A stretch of 33,570 nt of DNA from Streptomyces purpureus (lineage in GTDB: Bacteria; Actinomycetota; Actinomycetes; Streptomycetales; Streptomycetaceae), in contig NZ_BMQQ01000046.1 in NCBI RefSeq assembly GCF_014648195.1, positions 1 through 33,570 of the forward strand, in the 5' to 3' direction. A program made the translations under genes and the position numbers. The notes beneath the pieces were generated by a model. It had not been told where the DNA came from. It did not search any database and saw only the letters and a list, made by a program, of their open reading frames with translations. Below are positions 1 to 7,418 of this stretch, one piece after another (position 1 is the stretch's first letter; every line of letters begins with the position of its first letter).

Positions 1-23
1 GCCTTCAGCACCTCAAAATCCAC

Positions 24-64
24 GATCCCCGCAACTCCCTGAACTTCAGGGTGTTGCGGGGATC
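24..64. repeat. long near-perfect hairpin at the left edge
   Basis: Positions 24-43 pair with 45-64 around a single central base (C44). There are 19 matches and one T/T mismatch (36/52), so as RNA it would be a very stable hairpin on either strand. No T run follows on either side. It could be a factor-independent terminator for whatever lies to the left, a dispersed palindromic repeat, or the end of an insertion sequence. The window edge prevents a decision. Confidence 0.75.
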
Positions 65-72
65 AATAGAAC

Positions 73-95
73 CCGCCCCGTGGAACACGGGGCGG
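73..95. terminator. second hairpin, possible terminator
   Basis: A perfect 10-bp stem (73-82 with 86-95) closes a GAA loop, eight bases after the preceding hairpin. The pair of strong hairpins just before the kinase gene looks like a tandem termination zone insulating it from genes to the left. There is no clear T tract, so the function is inferred. Confidence 0.5.
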
Positions 96-169
96 CGGCG
101 TTCGCGGCGGCGTTCCTGGCGGACGATCCCCTGGGGCGCCGCGCGCCCGAGGACGTACCGTGGCCTGTC

Positions 170-1408
170 GTGACGGACACGACCACCCCCACCCCCCTCG
201 GCCCCGGCCTCACCCGCGCCCGGGCCTGGCTGCGGGCCCACCCGCTCGCCTTCGACGGGGCCCTCGCGTTCGGCGTGCTCGTGTGCATGGTCGTCGGGTC
301 GTTCGCCGATCCGCACGGGCCGCACGGGCCGACCTTCGGGGCGCGGAGCCCGGAGGGGCGCAGCCTGCTGCTGATGGGGCTCGGCGCCGCCGCGCTCGTC
401 CCCAGGCGCCGGGCGCCGCTGCTCGTACTCGTCCTCACCGGCGTCGTCACCGCCGTCGAGCTGATCGTCGGCGACCCGCCCGCCCCGGTCGCCATGAGCG
501 CGGTCATCGCCCTCTACACCGTCGCCGCCCGCACCGACCGCCCCACCACCTGGCGCGTCGGCCTGGCCACCATGGCCGTGCTCACCGGCGCCGGCATGAT
601 CTTCGGCAGCACGCCCTGGTACACCCAGGAGAACCTGGGCATCTTCGCCTGGACCGGTATGGCCGCCGCCGCGGGGGACGCCGTCCGCAGCCGGCGCGCC
701 TTCGTCGACGCCATCCGTGAGCGCGCCGAACGCGCCGAACGCACCCGCGACGAGGAGGCCCGGCGCAGGGTCGCCGAGGAGCGGCTGCGGATCGCCCGGG
801 ACCTGCACGACGTCGTCGCCCACCACATCGCCCTGGTCAACGTCCAGGCCGGGGTCGCCGCCCACGTCATGGACAGACGCCCCGACCAGGCCAAGGAGGC
901 CCTCGCCCACGTCCGGGACGCCAGCCGCTCCGCCCTCGGCGAACTCCGCGCCACCGTCGGCCTGCTGCGCCAGTCCGGCGACCCGGAGGCCCCCACCGAG
1001 CCGGCCCCGGGCCTCGCCGTCCTCGACGGACTCCTCGACACCTTCCGGCACGCCGGACTCCCCGTGGAACTGGCCCGTACCGACGAGACCCAGCTTCCGG
1101 CCGCCGTCGACCTCGCCGCGTACCGGATCATCCAGGAGGCCCTGACCAATGTGCAGAAGCACGCAGGCCAGGGCGCCAAGGCCGAGGTGAGTGTCGTACG
1201 GGTCGGCAGGACCGTCGAGATCACCGTCCTCGACAACGGCGCCGCCCCCGCGCCGGCCGCGCCGGACACCGGCGGCCACGGCCTCATCGGCATGCGCGAA
1301 CGCGTCACCGCCCTCGGCGGCGCCCTCACCGCGGCCCCCCGCTACGGCGGCGGCTTCCGGGTGCAGGCGATACTGCCGGTCACGGCCCATGGGGAGGGGA
1401 ACGCATGA
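170..1408 (+). CDS. two-component sensor histidine kinase, NarL/DesK-like
   Basis: A membrane sensor kinase of about 412 residues that would autophosphorylate on His and pass phosphate to the regulator encoded next. Residues 30-165 contain several hydrophobic segments (about four or five membrane helices) with little extracellular loop, so the signal is probably sensed in or at the membrane. A charged helix (about 178-208) leads to the HisKA_3 dimerisation domain with RDLHDVVAHH, putative phospho-acceptor H213. The HATPase domain shows the N box (QEALTNVQKHA, N327), D355-N-G and GGHGLIGMRER (368-378). The GTG at 170 is chosen because the frame upstream runs back into the hairpins at 73-95. 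A GAGGA at 149-153 is rather far from this GTG, so the start is not certain. The stop overlaps the next start by 4 bp (ATGA). Signal unknown. Confidence 0.88.
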   Translation: MTDTTTPTPLGPGLTRARAWLRAHPLAFDGALAFGVLVCMVVGSFADPHGPHGPTFGARSPEGRSLLLMGLGAAALVPRRRAPLLVLVLTGVVTAVELIVGDPPAPVAMSAVIALYTVAARTDRPTTWRVGLATMAVLTGAGMIFGSTPWYTQENLGIFAWTGMAAAAGDAVRSRRAFVDAIRERAERAERTRDEEARRRVAEERLRIARDLHDVVAHHIALVNVQAGVAAHVMDRRPDQAKEALAHVRDASRSALGELRATVGLLRQSGDPEAPTEPAPGLAVLDGLLDTFRHAGLPVELARTDETQLPAAVDLAAYRIIQEALTNVQKHAGQGAKAEVSVVRVGRTVEITVLDNGAAPAPAAPDTGGHGLIGMRERVTALGGALTAAPRYGGGFRVQAILPVTAHGEGNA

Positions 1409-2091
1409 CGATCAGGGTGCTGCTCGCCGACGACCAGGCGCTGCTGCGCAGCGCGTTCAGGGTGCTGGTGGATTCCGAGCCGGACATGGAGGTCGTGGCG
1501 GAGGCCGCGGACGGCGCCCAGGCCGTCGCCCTCGCCCGCTCCGAGCGGGCCGACGTCGTCCTCATGGACATCCGGATGCCCGGCACGGACGGCCTCGCGG
1601 CGACCCGGATGATCAGCGCGGACCCGGACCTGTCCGGCGTACGGGTGGTCATGCTGACCACCTTCGAGGTCGACGAGTACGTCGTGCAGTCGCTGCGCGC
1701 GGGGGCCTCCGGCTTCCTCGGCAAGGGCGCCGAGCCGGAGGAGCTGCTCAACGCCATCCGGATCGCCGCCGCCGGCGAGGCGCTGCTGTCGCCGGTCGCG
1801 ACGAAAGGGCTGATCGCCAAGTTCCTCGCGCAGAGCGGGGGTTCCGACCTCGACCAGGAGCCGCGGGCCCACTCCGAGCGGCTCGCCGCGCTCACCGTCC
1901 GGGAGCGCGAGGTCCTCGTGCTGGTCGCCGGCGGCCACTCCAACGACGAGATCGCCGACCGGCTGGAAGTCAGCCCGCTCACCGTCAAGACCCATGTGAA
2001 CCGGGCGATGGCCAAACTGGGCGCCCGCGACCGCGCCCAATTGGTCGTCATCGCGTACGAATCGGGCCTGGTACGCCCGAGGGCGGAGTAG
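1405..2091 (+). CDS. NarL/LuxR-family response regulator
   Basis: A 228-residue regulator, the expected partner of the kinase just upstream, with which it is translationally coupled. The receiver domain (about 1-120) has the acidic pair D9/D10, the phosphorylation site D55 in VVLMDIRMPG, T87 in MLTTFEVDEY and the switch lysine K105 in GFLGKGAEPEE. The LuxR-type helix-turn-helix lies at about 160-220 (LTVREREVL, then SNDEIADRLEVSPLTVKTHV). The family normally dimerises on phosphorylation and binds promoter DNA. The adjacent RND permease gene is the obvious candidate target, but no binding site can be proven from sequence alone. Confidence 0.93.
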   Translation: MTIRVLLADDQALLRSAFRVLVDSEPDMEVVAEAADGAQAVALARSERADVVLMDIRMPGTDGLAATRMISADPDLSGVRVVMLTTFEVDEYVVQSLRAGASGFLGKGAEPEELLNAIRIAAAGEALLSPVATKGLIAKFLAQSGGSDLDQEPRAHSERLAALTVREREVLVLVAGGHSNDEIADRLEVSPLTVKTHVNRAMAKLGARDRAQLVVIAYESGLVRPRAE

Positions 2092-2184
2092 ACGCGGGCC
2101 CGCGCAGTACTCCGAACGCGGTATACGCGGGATAAGGATCCTGGACCTGGGGCCGACGGATTCCCCTCTTCGAATGGCAGATCG

Positions 2185-2190
2185 TATAGA
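2185..2190 (+). promoter_or_regulatory. possible -10 element for the RND gene
   Basis: TATAGA at 2185-2190 is a good -10 hexamer for the main sigma factor and would start RNA near 2197, leaving a leader of about 44 bases. The -35 region is poor (TTCCCC at about 2161), which would fit activation by a regulator such as the adjacent NarL-type protein. This is inference. Confidence 0.35.
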
Positions 2191-2240
2191 CGGGCCGGAG
2201 AACGGCCGCCCGCCCGAGTACGCCACAGAAGAGAGACCCC

Positions 2241-5200
2241 ATGTCCTGGCTGTCCAGATTCAGCCTCGCGCAACGGGCCCTGACAGGGCTGATGTCGATC
2301 GTGGCGATCGTCTTCGGGGCGATCGCCATCCCGCAGCTGAAGCAGCAGCTGCTGCCCTCCATCGAACTCCCGATGGTGTCGGTCCTCGCCCCGTACCAGG
2401 GCGCGTCCCCCGATGTGGTCGAGAAGCAGGTCGTCGAACCGCTGGAGAACACCCTCAAGGCCGTCGACGGCATCAAGGGCATCACCTCCACGGCGTCCGA
2501 GGGCAGCGCCGTGATCATGGCCACCTTCGACTACGGCGACGAGGGCACCAAGCAGCTCGTCGCCGACGTCCAGCAGGCCGTCAACCGCGCCCGCGTCCAG
2601 CTCCCGGACACCGTCGACCCGCAGGTCGTCGCCGGTTCGACGGACGACATCCCGACCGTCGTCCTCGCCGTCACCTCCGGCAAGGACCAGCAGGCACTGG
2701 CCGACCAGCTGGAGAAGACCGTCGTCCCCGCCCTGGAGGACATCGACGGCGTCGGCCAGGTCTCCATCGACGGCGTCCAGGACCTCCAGGTCTCCGTCAC
2801 CCCCGACGACGCCAGGCTCGCGGCGGCCGGTCTGAACCCGATGGCGCTCTCCGAGGCCCTGAAGGCGGGCGGCGCCACCATTCCGGCCGGTTCGTTCTCC
2901 GAGGCCGGCAAGAGCCGTACGGTCCAGGTCGGCGGCGGCTTCACCTCGCTCCAGCAGATCCAGGACCTGCGGATCGCCCCGCCGGCCGACGGCGAGGGCA
3001 AGCCGGTCCGGCTCGGTGACGTCGCCACCGTCAAGCAGCAGGAGTCCCAGCGGGACTCCATCACCCGCACCAACGGCAAGCCCAGCCTCGCCGTCATGGC
3101 GACCATGGACAACGACGGCAGCGCCGTCGCCATCTCCGAGGCCGTCAAGGACAAGCTGCCCGAGCTGCGGGCGGACCTCGGCGCGGGCGCGGAGCTGACC
3201 GTCGTCTCCGACCAGGGCCCGGCCGTCTCCAAGTCCATATCCGGCCTGACCACGGAGGGCGCGCTCGGCCTCGTCTTCGCGGTCCTGGTGATCCTGGTCT
3301 TCCTCGCCTCGCTGCGCTCCACCCTGGTCACGGCGGTCTCCATCCCGCTCTCGGTGGTGCTGGCCCTGATCGTGCTGTGGACGAGGGACCTCTCCCTCAA
3401 CATGCTCACGCTCGGCGCGCTCACCATCGCCATCGGCCGGGTCGTCGACGACTCGATCGTGGTGCTGGAGAACATCAAGCGGCACCTCGGCTACGGCGAG
3501 GAGCGCCAGGCCGCGATCCTCACCGCCGTACGCGAGGTGGCCGGCGCGGTCACCTCCTCCACCCTCACCACGGTCGCGGTGTTCCTGCCGATCGGCCTGG
3601 TCGGCGGCATGGTGGGCGAGCTGTTCGGCTCGTTCAGCCTGACGGTGACGGCGGCCCTGCTCGCGTCGCTGCTGGTCTCCCTGACGGTGGTCCCGGTCCT
3701 GTCGTACTGGTTCCTGCGCGCCCCCAAGGGCACCTCCACGGACCCGGCGGAGGCCCGCCGCGTCGCGGAGGAGAAGGAGAGCCGCAGCCGCCTCCAGCGG
3801 ATGTACGTCCCGGTGCTCCGGTTCGCCACCCGGCGCCGGCTCACCAGCGTGGCCCTCGCGGTCGTCGTCCTCATCGGCACGTTCGGCATGGCGCCGCTGC
3901 TGAAGACGAACTTCTTCGACCAGGGTGAGCAGGAGGTCATGTCCATCAAGCAGGAGCTGGCCCCCGGCACCAGCCTGGAGGCGGCCGACGCGGCGTCGAA
4001 GAAGGTCGAGAAGGTCCTCGGCTCGGTCGACGGCGTCAAGGACTACCAGGTCACCGTCGGTTCGTCCGGCTTCATGGCGGCCTTCGGCGGCGGTACGGGC
4101 GCCAACCAGGCCTCGTACCAGATCACCCTCGAGGACGCGGCCTCGTACGAGAAGACCCGCGACGCCATCGACGCCGAGCTGGGCAAGCTCGACGGCATCG
4201 GCGAGACCACCATCGCGGCGGGCGACGGCTTCGGCAGCCAGGATCTGAGCGTGGTGGTGAAGGCGGCCGACGCGGCGACGCTGAAGAAGGCGTCCGAGGC
4301 GGTCCGCGCGGAGGTGGCCAAGCTCGACGACGTCACCGACGTCCAGAGCGACCTGTCCCAGTCCGTGCCCCGGATCTCCGTCAAGGCCAACGCGAAGGCG
4401 GCGGAGGCCGGCTTCAGCGACGCCAAGCTCGGCATGGCCGTCGCCCAGGCCGTCCGCGGTACGCCGGCGGGCAAGGCGATCCTCGACGACACCGAGCGGG
4501 ACGTCGTCATCACGTCGGCCAAGCCGGCCAAGACCATGGACGAGCTGCGGAACCTTCCGCTCGGCCCGGTGAAGCTTGGCCAGATCGCCGACGTCAAGCT
4601 GGTCCCCGGCCCGGTCTCGATGACCCGGATCGACGGCGCGCGGGCGGCCACGATCACGGCCAAGCCGACCGGTGACAACACCGGCGCGGTGAGCGCGGCG
4701 CTCCAGTCGAAGATCAACTCGCTGGATCTTCCCGCGGGCGCGACGGCGTCGATCGGCGGTGTCTCCGAGGACCAGAGCGAGGCGTTCCTCCAGCTGGGCC
4801 TGGCGATGCTGGCGGCGATCGCGATCGTCTTCATGCTCCTGGTCGCGACCTTCAAGTCGCTGGTGCAACCGCTGATCCTGCTGGTGTCGATCCCGTTCGC
4901 GGCGACCGGTGCGATCGGTCTGCTGATCGTGACGGGTACGGCGATGGGTGTTCCGGCGATGATCGGCATGCTGATGCTGATCGGCATCGTGGTCACCAAC
5001 GCGATCGTGCTGATCGACCTGATCAACCAGTACCGGGCGCAGGGCCTGGGCGTCGTGGAGGCGGTCGTCGAGGGCGGCCGTCACCGACTGCGCCCGATCC
5101 TGATGACGGCCCTGGCGACGATCTTCGCGCTGCTGCCGATGGCGCTGGGCATCACGGGCGAGGGCGGCTTCATCGCCCAGCCGCTGGCGGTGGTGGTGAT

Positions 5201-5369
5201 CGGCGGTCTGATCACCTCGACGCTGCTGACGCTGCTGCTGGTCCCGACGCTCTACGCGATGGTGGAGCTCCGCAAGGAGAAGCGCCGCGCGAAGCGCGCC
5301 GCGAAGCGCGCGACGAAGTCGGGCGACGCCCCGGCCGCGCCGCAGGCGAAGGAGCCGGCGGCCGTGTAA
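2241..5369 (+). CDS. RND-family efflux permease (AcrB/SwrC-like)
   Basis: A 1042-residue inner membrane proton-driven exporter of the ACR_tran family. It shows the usual plan: TM1 at about 12-32, a large extracytoplasmic domain (about 33-335), a TM2-TM6 block (about 337-480), TM7 near 530-550, a second large loop, and a C-terminal helix block (about 845-1010). TM4 carries the proton-relay acidic pair D403-D404 in AIGRVVDDSIVVLENI. This is the AcrB-type fold, distinct from the shorter MMPL proteins more common in actinobacteria. No membrane fusion protein or outer membrane channel is encoded nearby, as expected in a monoderm host, where relatives such as Bacillus SwrC work without an outer membrane partner. 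Start ATG with GAAGAGAG upstream; the C-tail is Lys/Ala/Pro rich. Substrate unknown. It probably belongs to the regulon of the upstream kinase/regulator pair. Confidence 0.92.
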   Translation: MSWLSRFSLAQRALTGLMSIVAIVFGAIAIPQLKQQLLPSIELPMVSVLAPYQGASPDVVEKQVVEPLENTLKAVDGIKGITSTASEGSAVIMATFDYGDEGTKQLVADVQQAVNRARVQLPDTVDPQVVAGSTDDIPTVVLAVTSGKDQQALADQLEKTVVPALEDIDGVGQVSIDGVQDLQVSVTPDDARLAAAGLNPMALSEALKAGGATIPAGSFSEAGKSRTVQVGGGFTSLQQIQDLRIAPPADGEGKPVRLGDVATVKQQESQRDSITRTNGKPSLAVMATMDNDGSAVAISEAVKDKLPELRADLGAGAELTVVSDQGPAVSKSISGLTTEGALGLVFAVLVILVFLASLRSTLVTAVSIPLSVVLALIVLWTRDLSLNMLTLGALTIAIGRVVDDSIVVLENIKRHLGYGEERQAAILTAVREVAGAVTSSTLTTVAVFLPIGLVGGMVGELFGSFSLTVTAALLASLLVSLTVVPVLSYWFLRAPKGTSTDPAEARRVAEEKESRSRLQRMYVPVLRFATRRRLTSVALAVVVLIGTFGMAPLLKTNFFDQGEQEVMSIKQELAPGTSLEAADAASKKVEKVLGSVDGVKDYQVTVGSSGFMAAFGGGTGANQASYQITLEDAASYEKTRDAIDAELGKLDGIGETTIAAGDGFGSQDLSVVVKAADAATLKKASEAVRAEVAKLDDVTDVQSDLSQSVPRISVKANAKAAEAGFSDAKLGMAVAQAVRGTPAGKAILDDTERDVVITSAKPAKTMDELRNLPLGPVKLGQIADVKLVPGPVSMTRIDGARAATITAKPTGDNTGAVSAALQSKINSLDLPAGATASIGGVSEDQSEAFLQLGLAMLAAIAIVFMLLVATFKSLVQPLILLVSIPFAATGAIGLLIVTGTAMGVPAMIGMLMLIGIVVTNAIVLIDLINQYRAQGLGVVEAVVEGGRHRLRPILMTALATIFALLPMALGITGEGGFIAQPLAVVVIGGLITSTLLTLLLVPTLYAMVELRKEKRRAKRAAKRATKSGDAPAAPQAKEPAAV

Positions 5370-5371
5370 CC

Positions 5372-5414
5372 GTTGTGCCCACCCGTTCCGCAGGGCGGAA
5401 CGGGTGGGCACAAC
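5372..5414. terminator. strong terminator hairpin after the RND gene
   Basis: A perfect 20-bp stem (5372-5391 with 5395-5414) with a 3-base AGG loop begins 2 bp after the stop codon of the permease gene. No T run follows, as is common in Streptomyces. It is symmetrical and so could also act on transcripts arriving from nadA. Confidence 0.85.
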
Positions 5415-5457
5415 CCCGTGCTGGGCGCCCTTGTAAAGGCCCGAGTCACGAACGCCG

Positions 5458-5491
5458 GAGCGGGGCACCCTCGAGTGAGGGTGCCCCGCTC
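5458..5491. terminator. bidirectional terminator between RND gene and nadA
   Basis: A perfect 15-bp stem (5458-5472 with 5477-5491) with loop GAGT, followed on the plus strand by CTTTGT. It lies 25 bp beyond the end of nadA (minus strand) and 40 bp from the preceding hairpin, so two terminators separate these convergent genes. Confidence 0.85.
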
Positions 5492-5516
5492 CTTTGTACA
5501 ACGCGCAGCGCGAGCG

Positions 5517-6695
5517 TTACGGCAGCGCCAGCATCCGCTCCAGCGCCAGCTTCGCGAAGCTCTCCGTCTCCTTGTCGACCTGGATCTGGTTGACGAGGTT
5601 GCCCTCGGCGAGGGACTCAAGGGCCCAGACCAGGTGCGGCAGGTCGATGCGGTTCATGGTCGAGCAGAAGCAGACCGTCTTGTCGAGGAAGACGACTTCC
5701 TTGCCCTCGGCGGCGAATCGATTCGCCAGGCGCTTGACCAGGTTCAGCTCGGTGCCGATGGCCCACTTCGAGCCGGCCGGCGCCGCCTCCAGGGTCTTGA
5801 TGATGTACTCCGTCGAGCCGACGTAGTCGGCCGCGGCCACCACCTCGTGCTTGCACTCGGGGTGCACCAGCACGTTGACGCCCGGGATCCGCTCGCGCAC
5901 GTCGTTGACCGAGTCCAGCGAGAAGCGGCCGTGCACCGAGCAGTGGCCGCGCCACAGGATCATCTTGGCGGCCCGCAGCTCCTCGGCGGTCAGGCCGCCG
6001 TTCGGCTTGTGCGGGTTGTAGACGACGCAGTCCTCCAGGGACATGCCCATGTCGCGGACGGCGGTGTTGCGGCCCAGGTGCTGGTCCGGCAGGAAGAGCA
6101 CCTTCTCGCCCTGCTCGAAGGCCCAGTCCAGGGCCCTCTTCGCGTTGGACGAGGTGCAGATCGTGCCGCCGTGCTTACCGGTGAAGGCCTTGATGTCGGC
6201 CGAGGAGTTCATGTACGAGACGGGCACCACCTGCTCGGCGATCCCGGCCTCCGTCAGCACGTCCCAGCACTCCGCGACCTGCTCGGCGGTGGCCATGTCG
6301 GCCATCGAGCAGCCGGCGGCCAGGTCGGGCAGGACGACCTTCTGGTCGTCCGTGGTCAGGATGTCCGCCGACTCGGCCATGAAGTGCACACCGCAGAAGA
6401 CGATGTACTCGGCCTCCGGCTTGGCGGCCGCGTCCCGGGCCAGCTTGAAGGAGTCGCCGGTGACGTCCGCGAACTGGATGACCTCGTCGCGCTGGTAGTG
6501 GTGTCCCAGCACGAAGACCTTGTCCCCCAGCTTCTCCTTGGCCGCGCGGGCGCGCTCCACCAGGTCCGGGTCGGACGGCGACGGCAGGTCGCCGGGGCAC
6601 TCGACACCGCGCTCGCTCTTCGGGTCGGCCTCACGGCCGAGCAGCAGCAGGGCGAGGGGCGTCGGCTGGACATCCAGGGGCTGGGCGGTGGTCAC
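5517..6695 (-). CDS. nadA: quinolinate synthase
   Basis: Condenses iminoaspartate with dihydroxyacetone phosphate to quinolinate in de novo NAD synthesis; a cytosolic [4Fe-4S] enzyme. About 392 residues. Motifs include VLGHHYQRDEVI near residue 62, FCGVHFMAES (C101), HPECKHEV (C281) and VCFCSTMNRI (C344 the likely third ligand), giving the three conserved cluster cysteines. YMNSSADIKAF and TSSNAKRALDW are also typical. An in-frame GTG at 6704 directly abuts the GAAAGG ribosome binding site; the GTG at 6695 has 9-base spacing and gives the usual VTTAQ start, so I prefer it. No nadB or nadC lies next to it, unlike many nad operons. It is divergent from an A-type Fe-S carrier gene that could supply its cluster (inference). 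Confidence 0.95.
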   Translation of the reverse strand: MTTAQPLDVQPTPLALLLLGREADPKSERGVECPGDLPSPSDPDLVERARAAKEKLGDKVFVLGHHYQRDEVIQFADVTGDSFKLARDAAAKPEAEYIVFCGVHFMAESADILTTDDQKVVLPDLAAGCSMADMATAEQVAECWDVLTEAGIAEQVVPVSYMNSSADIKAFTGKHGGTICTSSNAKRALDWAFEQGEKVLFLPDQHLGRNTAVRDMGMSLEDCVVYNPHKPNGGLTAEELRAAKMILWRGHCSVHGRFSLDSVNDVRERIPGVNVLVHPECKHEVVAAADYVGSTEYIIKTLEAAPAGSKWAIGTELNLVKRLANRFAAEGKEVVFLDKTVCFCSTMNRIDLPHLVWALESLAEGNLVNQIQVDKETESFAKLALERMLALP

Positions 6696-6967
6696 GTCAC
6701 GCACCCTTTCTTCTCTGCAGACTACTTTTCGTCGAATTGACGTTATCTATCATAACTGCTTCACGTCACTTTGACGATGTCCATAGTGTCGATGTGACGA
6801 AATTCCCGTCGCCGCTTCGTCCATCGACTTGTCGACGGCGGTGCCCGCTCCCGATCCGGTGTGCGAGCATGAAGGGAAAGACTTGCGCTCCGGCCCGGAA
6901 TGAATCCGGGACCCTGCCGGTTGCAACGGTCGGCAAGCAGTCTCCGTACAACCCGGGAGAGAAGCAG
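6696..6967. promoter_or_regulatory. divergent control region between nadA and the Fe-S carrier gene
   Basis: The only clearly AT-richer stretch in this part of the window (about 6705-6805). It holds four TGACG motifs: 6738-6742, 6764-6768 (inverted), 6772-6776 and 6795-6799. The middle two form the inverted repeat CGTCA-CTT-TGACG at 6764-6776. A TATGAT hexamer on the minus strand near 6750 could serve nadA. Nearer the plus-strand gene a CCCGGA/TCCGGG hairpin (6894-6910) lies in its leader. The elements are visible; their role as operators is inferred. Confidence 0.45.
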
Positions 6968-7324
6968 ATGTCCGTATCGGACGAGAAGACCACTGTCAGC
7001 GACGGCATCCTCCTGTCCGACGCCGCCGCGGCCAAGGTCAAGGCCCTGCTCGACCAGGAAGGCCGCGACGACCTGGCCCTGCGCGTCGCCGTTCAGCCCG
7101 GCGGCTGCTCCGGCCTGCGCTACCAGCTCTTCTTCGACGAGCGTTCGCTCGACGGCGATGTCGTCAAGGACTTCGGCGGCGTCAAGGTCGTCACCGACCG
7201 CATGAGCGCCCCGTACCTCGGTGGTGCCTCGATCGACTTCGTCGACACCATCGAGAAGCAGGGCTTCACGATCGACAACCCGAACGCCACGGGCTCCTGC
7301 GCCTGCGGCGACTCGTTCAGCTAA
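6968..7324 (+). CDS. erpA: A-type iron-sulfur cluster carrier (ErpA/HesB/IscA family)
   Basis: A 118-residue small cytosolic protein that receives assembled Fe-S clusters and hands them to apo-enzymes. The three family cysteines are present: C47 in PGGCSGLRYQ and C111/C113 in the C-terminal GSCACGDSF. FDERSLDGDVV and APYLGGASIDFVD are typical of the fold. The start follows GGGAGAGAAG with good spacing; an N-terminal tail of about 12 residues precedes the fold. Its neighbours nadA (Fe-S enzyme) and, further on, the Rieske protein and a cysteine desulfurase make a cluster-delivery role plausible. ErpA as against IscA/SufA cannot be settled from sequence; I use erpA because the mycobacterial protein in the similar neighbourhood carries that name. 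Confidence 0.9.
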   Translation: MSVSDEKTTVSDGILLSDAAAAKVKALLDQEGRDDLALRVAVQPGGCSGLRYQLFFDERSLDGDVVKDFGGVKVVTDRMSAPYLGGASIDFVDTIEKQGFTIDNPNATGSCACGDSFS

Positions 7325-7362
7325 GCAGCACCGCACGCCCGGCTGAACGGCGCGTACGACAC

Positions 7363-7400
7363 AAAGGCGGCGGCCCCGGATCTCCGGGGCCGCCGCCTTT
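7363..7400. terminator. bidirectional terminator
   Basis: Perfect 18-bp stem (7363-7380 with 7383-7400) with a very small loop, bounded by AAA on one side and TTT on the other, so it ends with a short U run in both directions. It serves the Fe-S carrier gene and the convergent minus-strand gene. Confidence 0.9.
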
Positions 7401-7418
7401 CGTCCAGGAGCACCAGGC

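Noticed and set aside
80..169. GTG at 80 as the kinase start
   Set aside because: It falls within the hairpin at 73-95 and adds 30 residues without family character; the GTG at 170 leads into the usual short N-tail before the first helix.
1380..5501. 1373-codon open frame antisense to the RND gene, and similar very long antisense frames (for example 19510-21237, 22530-24359, 28668-30896)
   Set aside because: High G+C codon bias removes stops from the opposite strand. The translations are low-complexity Arg/Asp/Gly-rich with no domains, and each lies over a clearly recognised gene.
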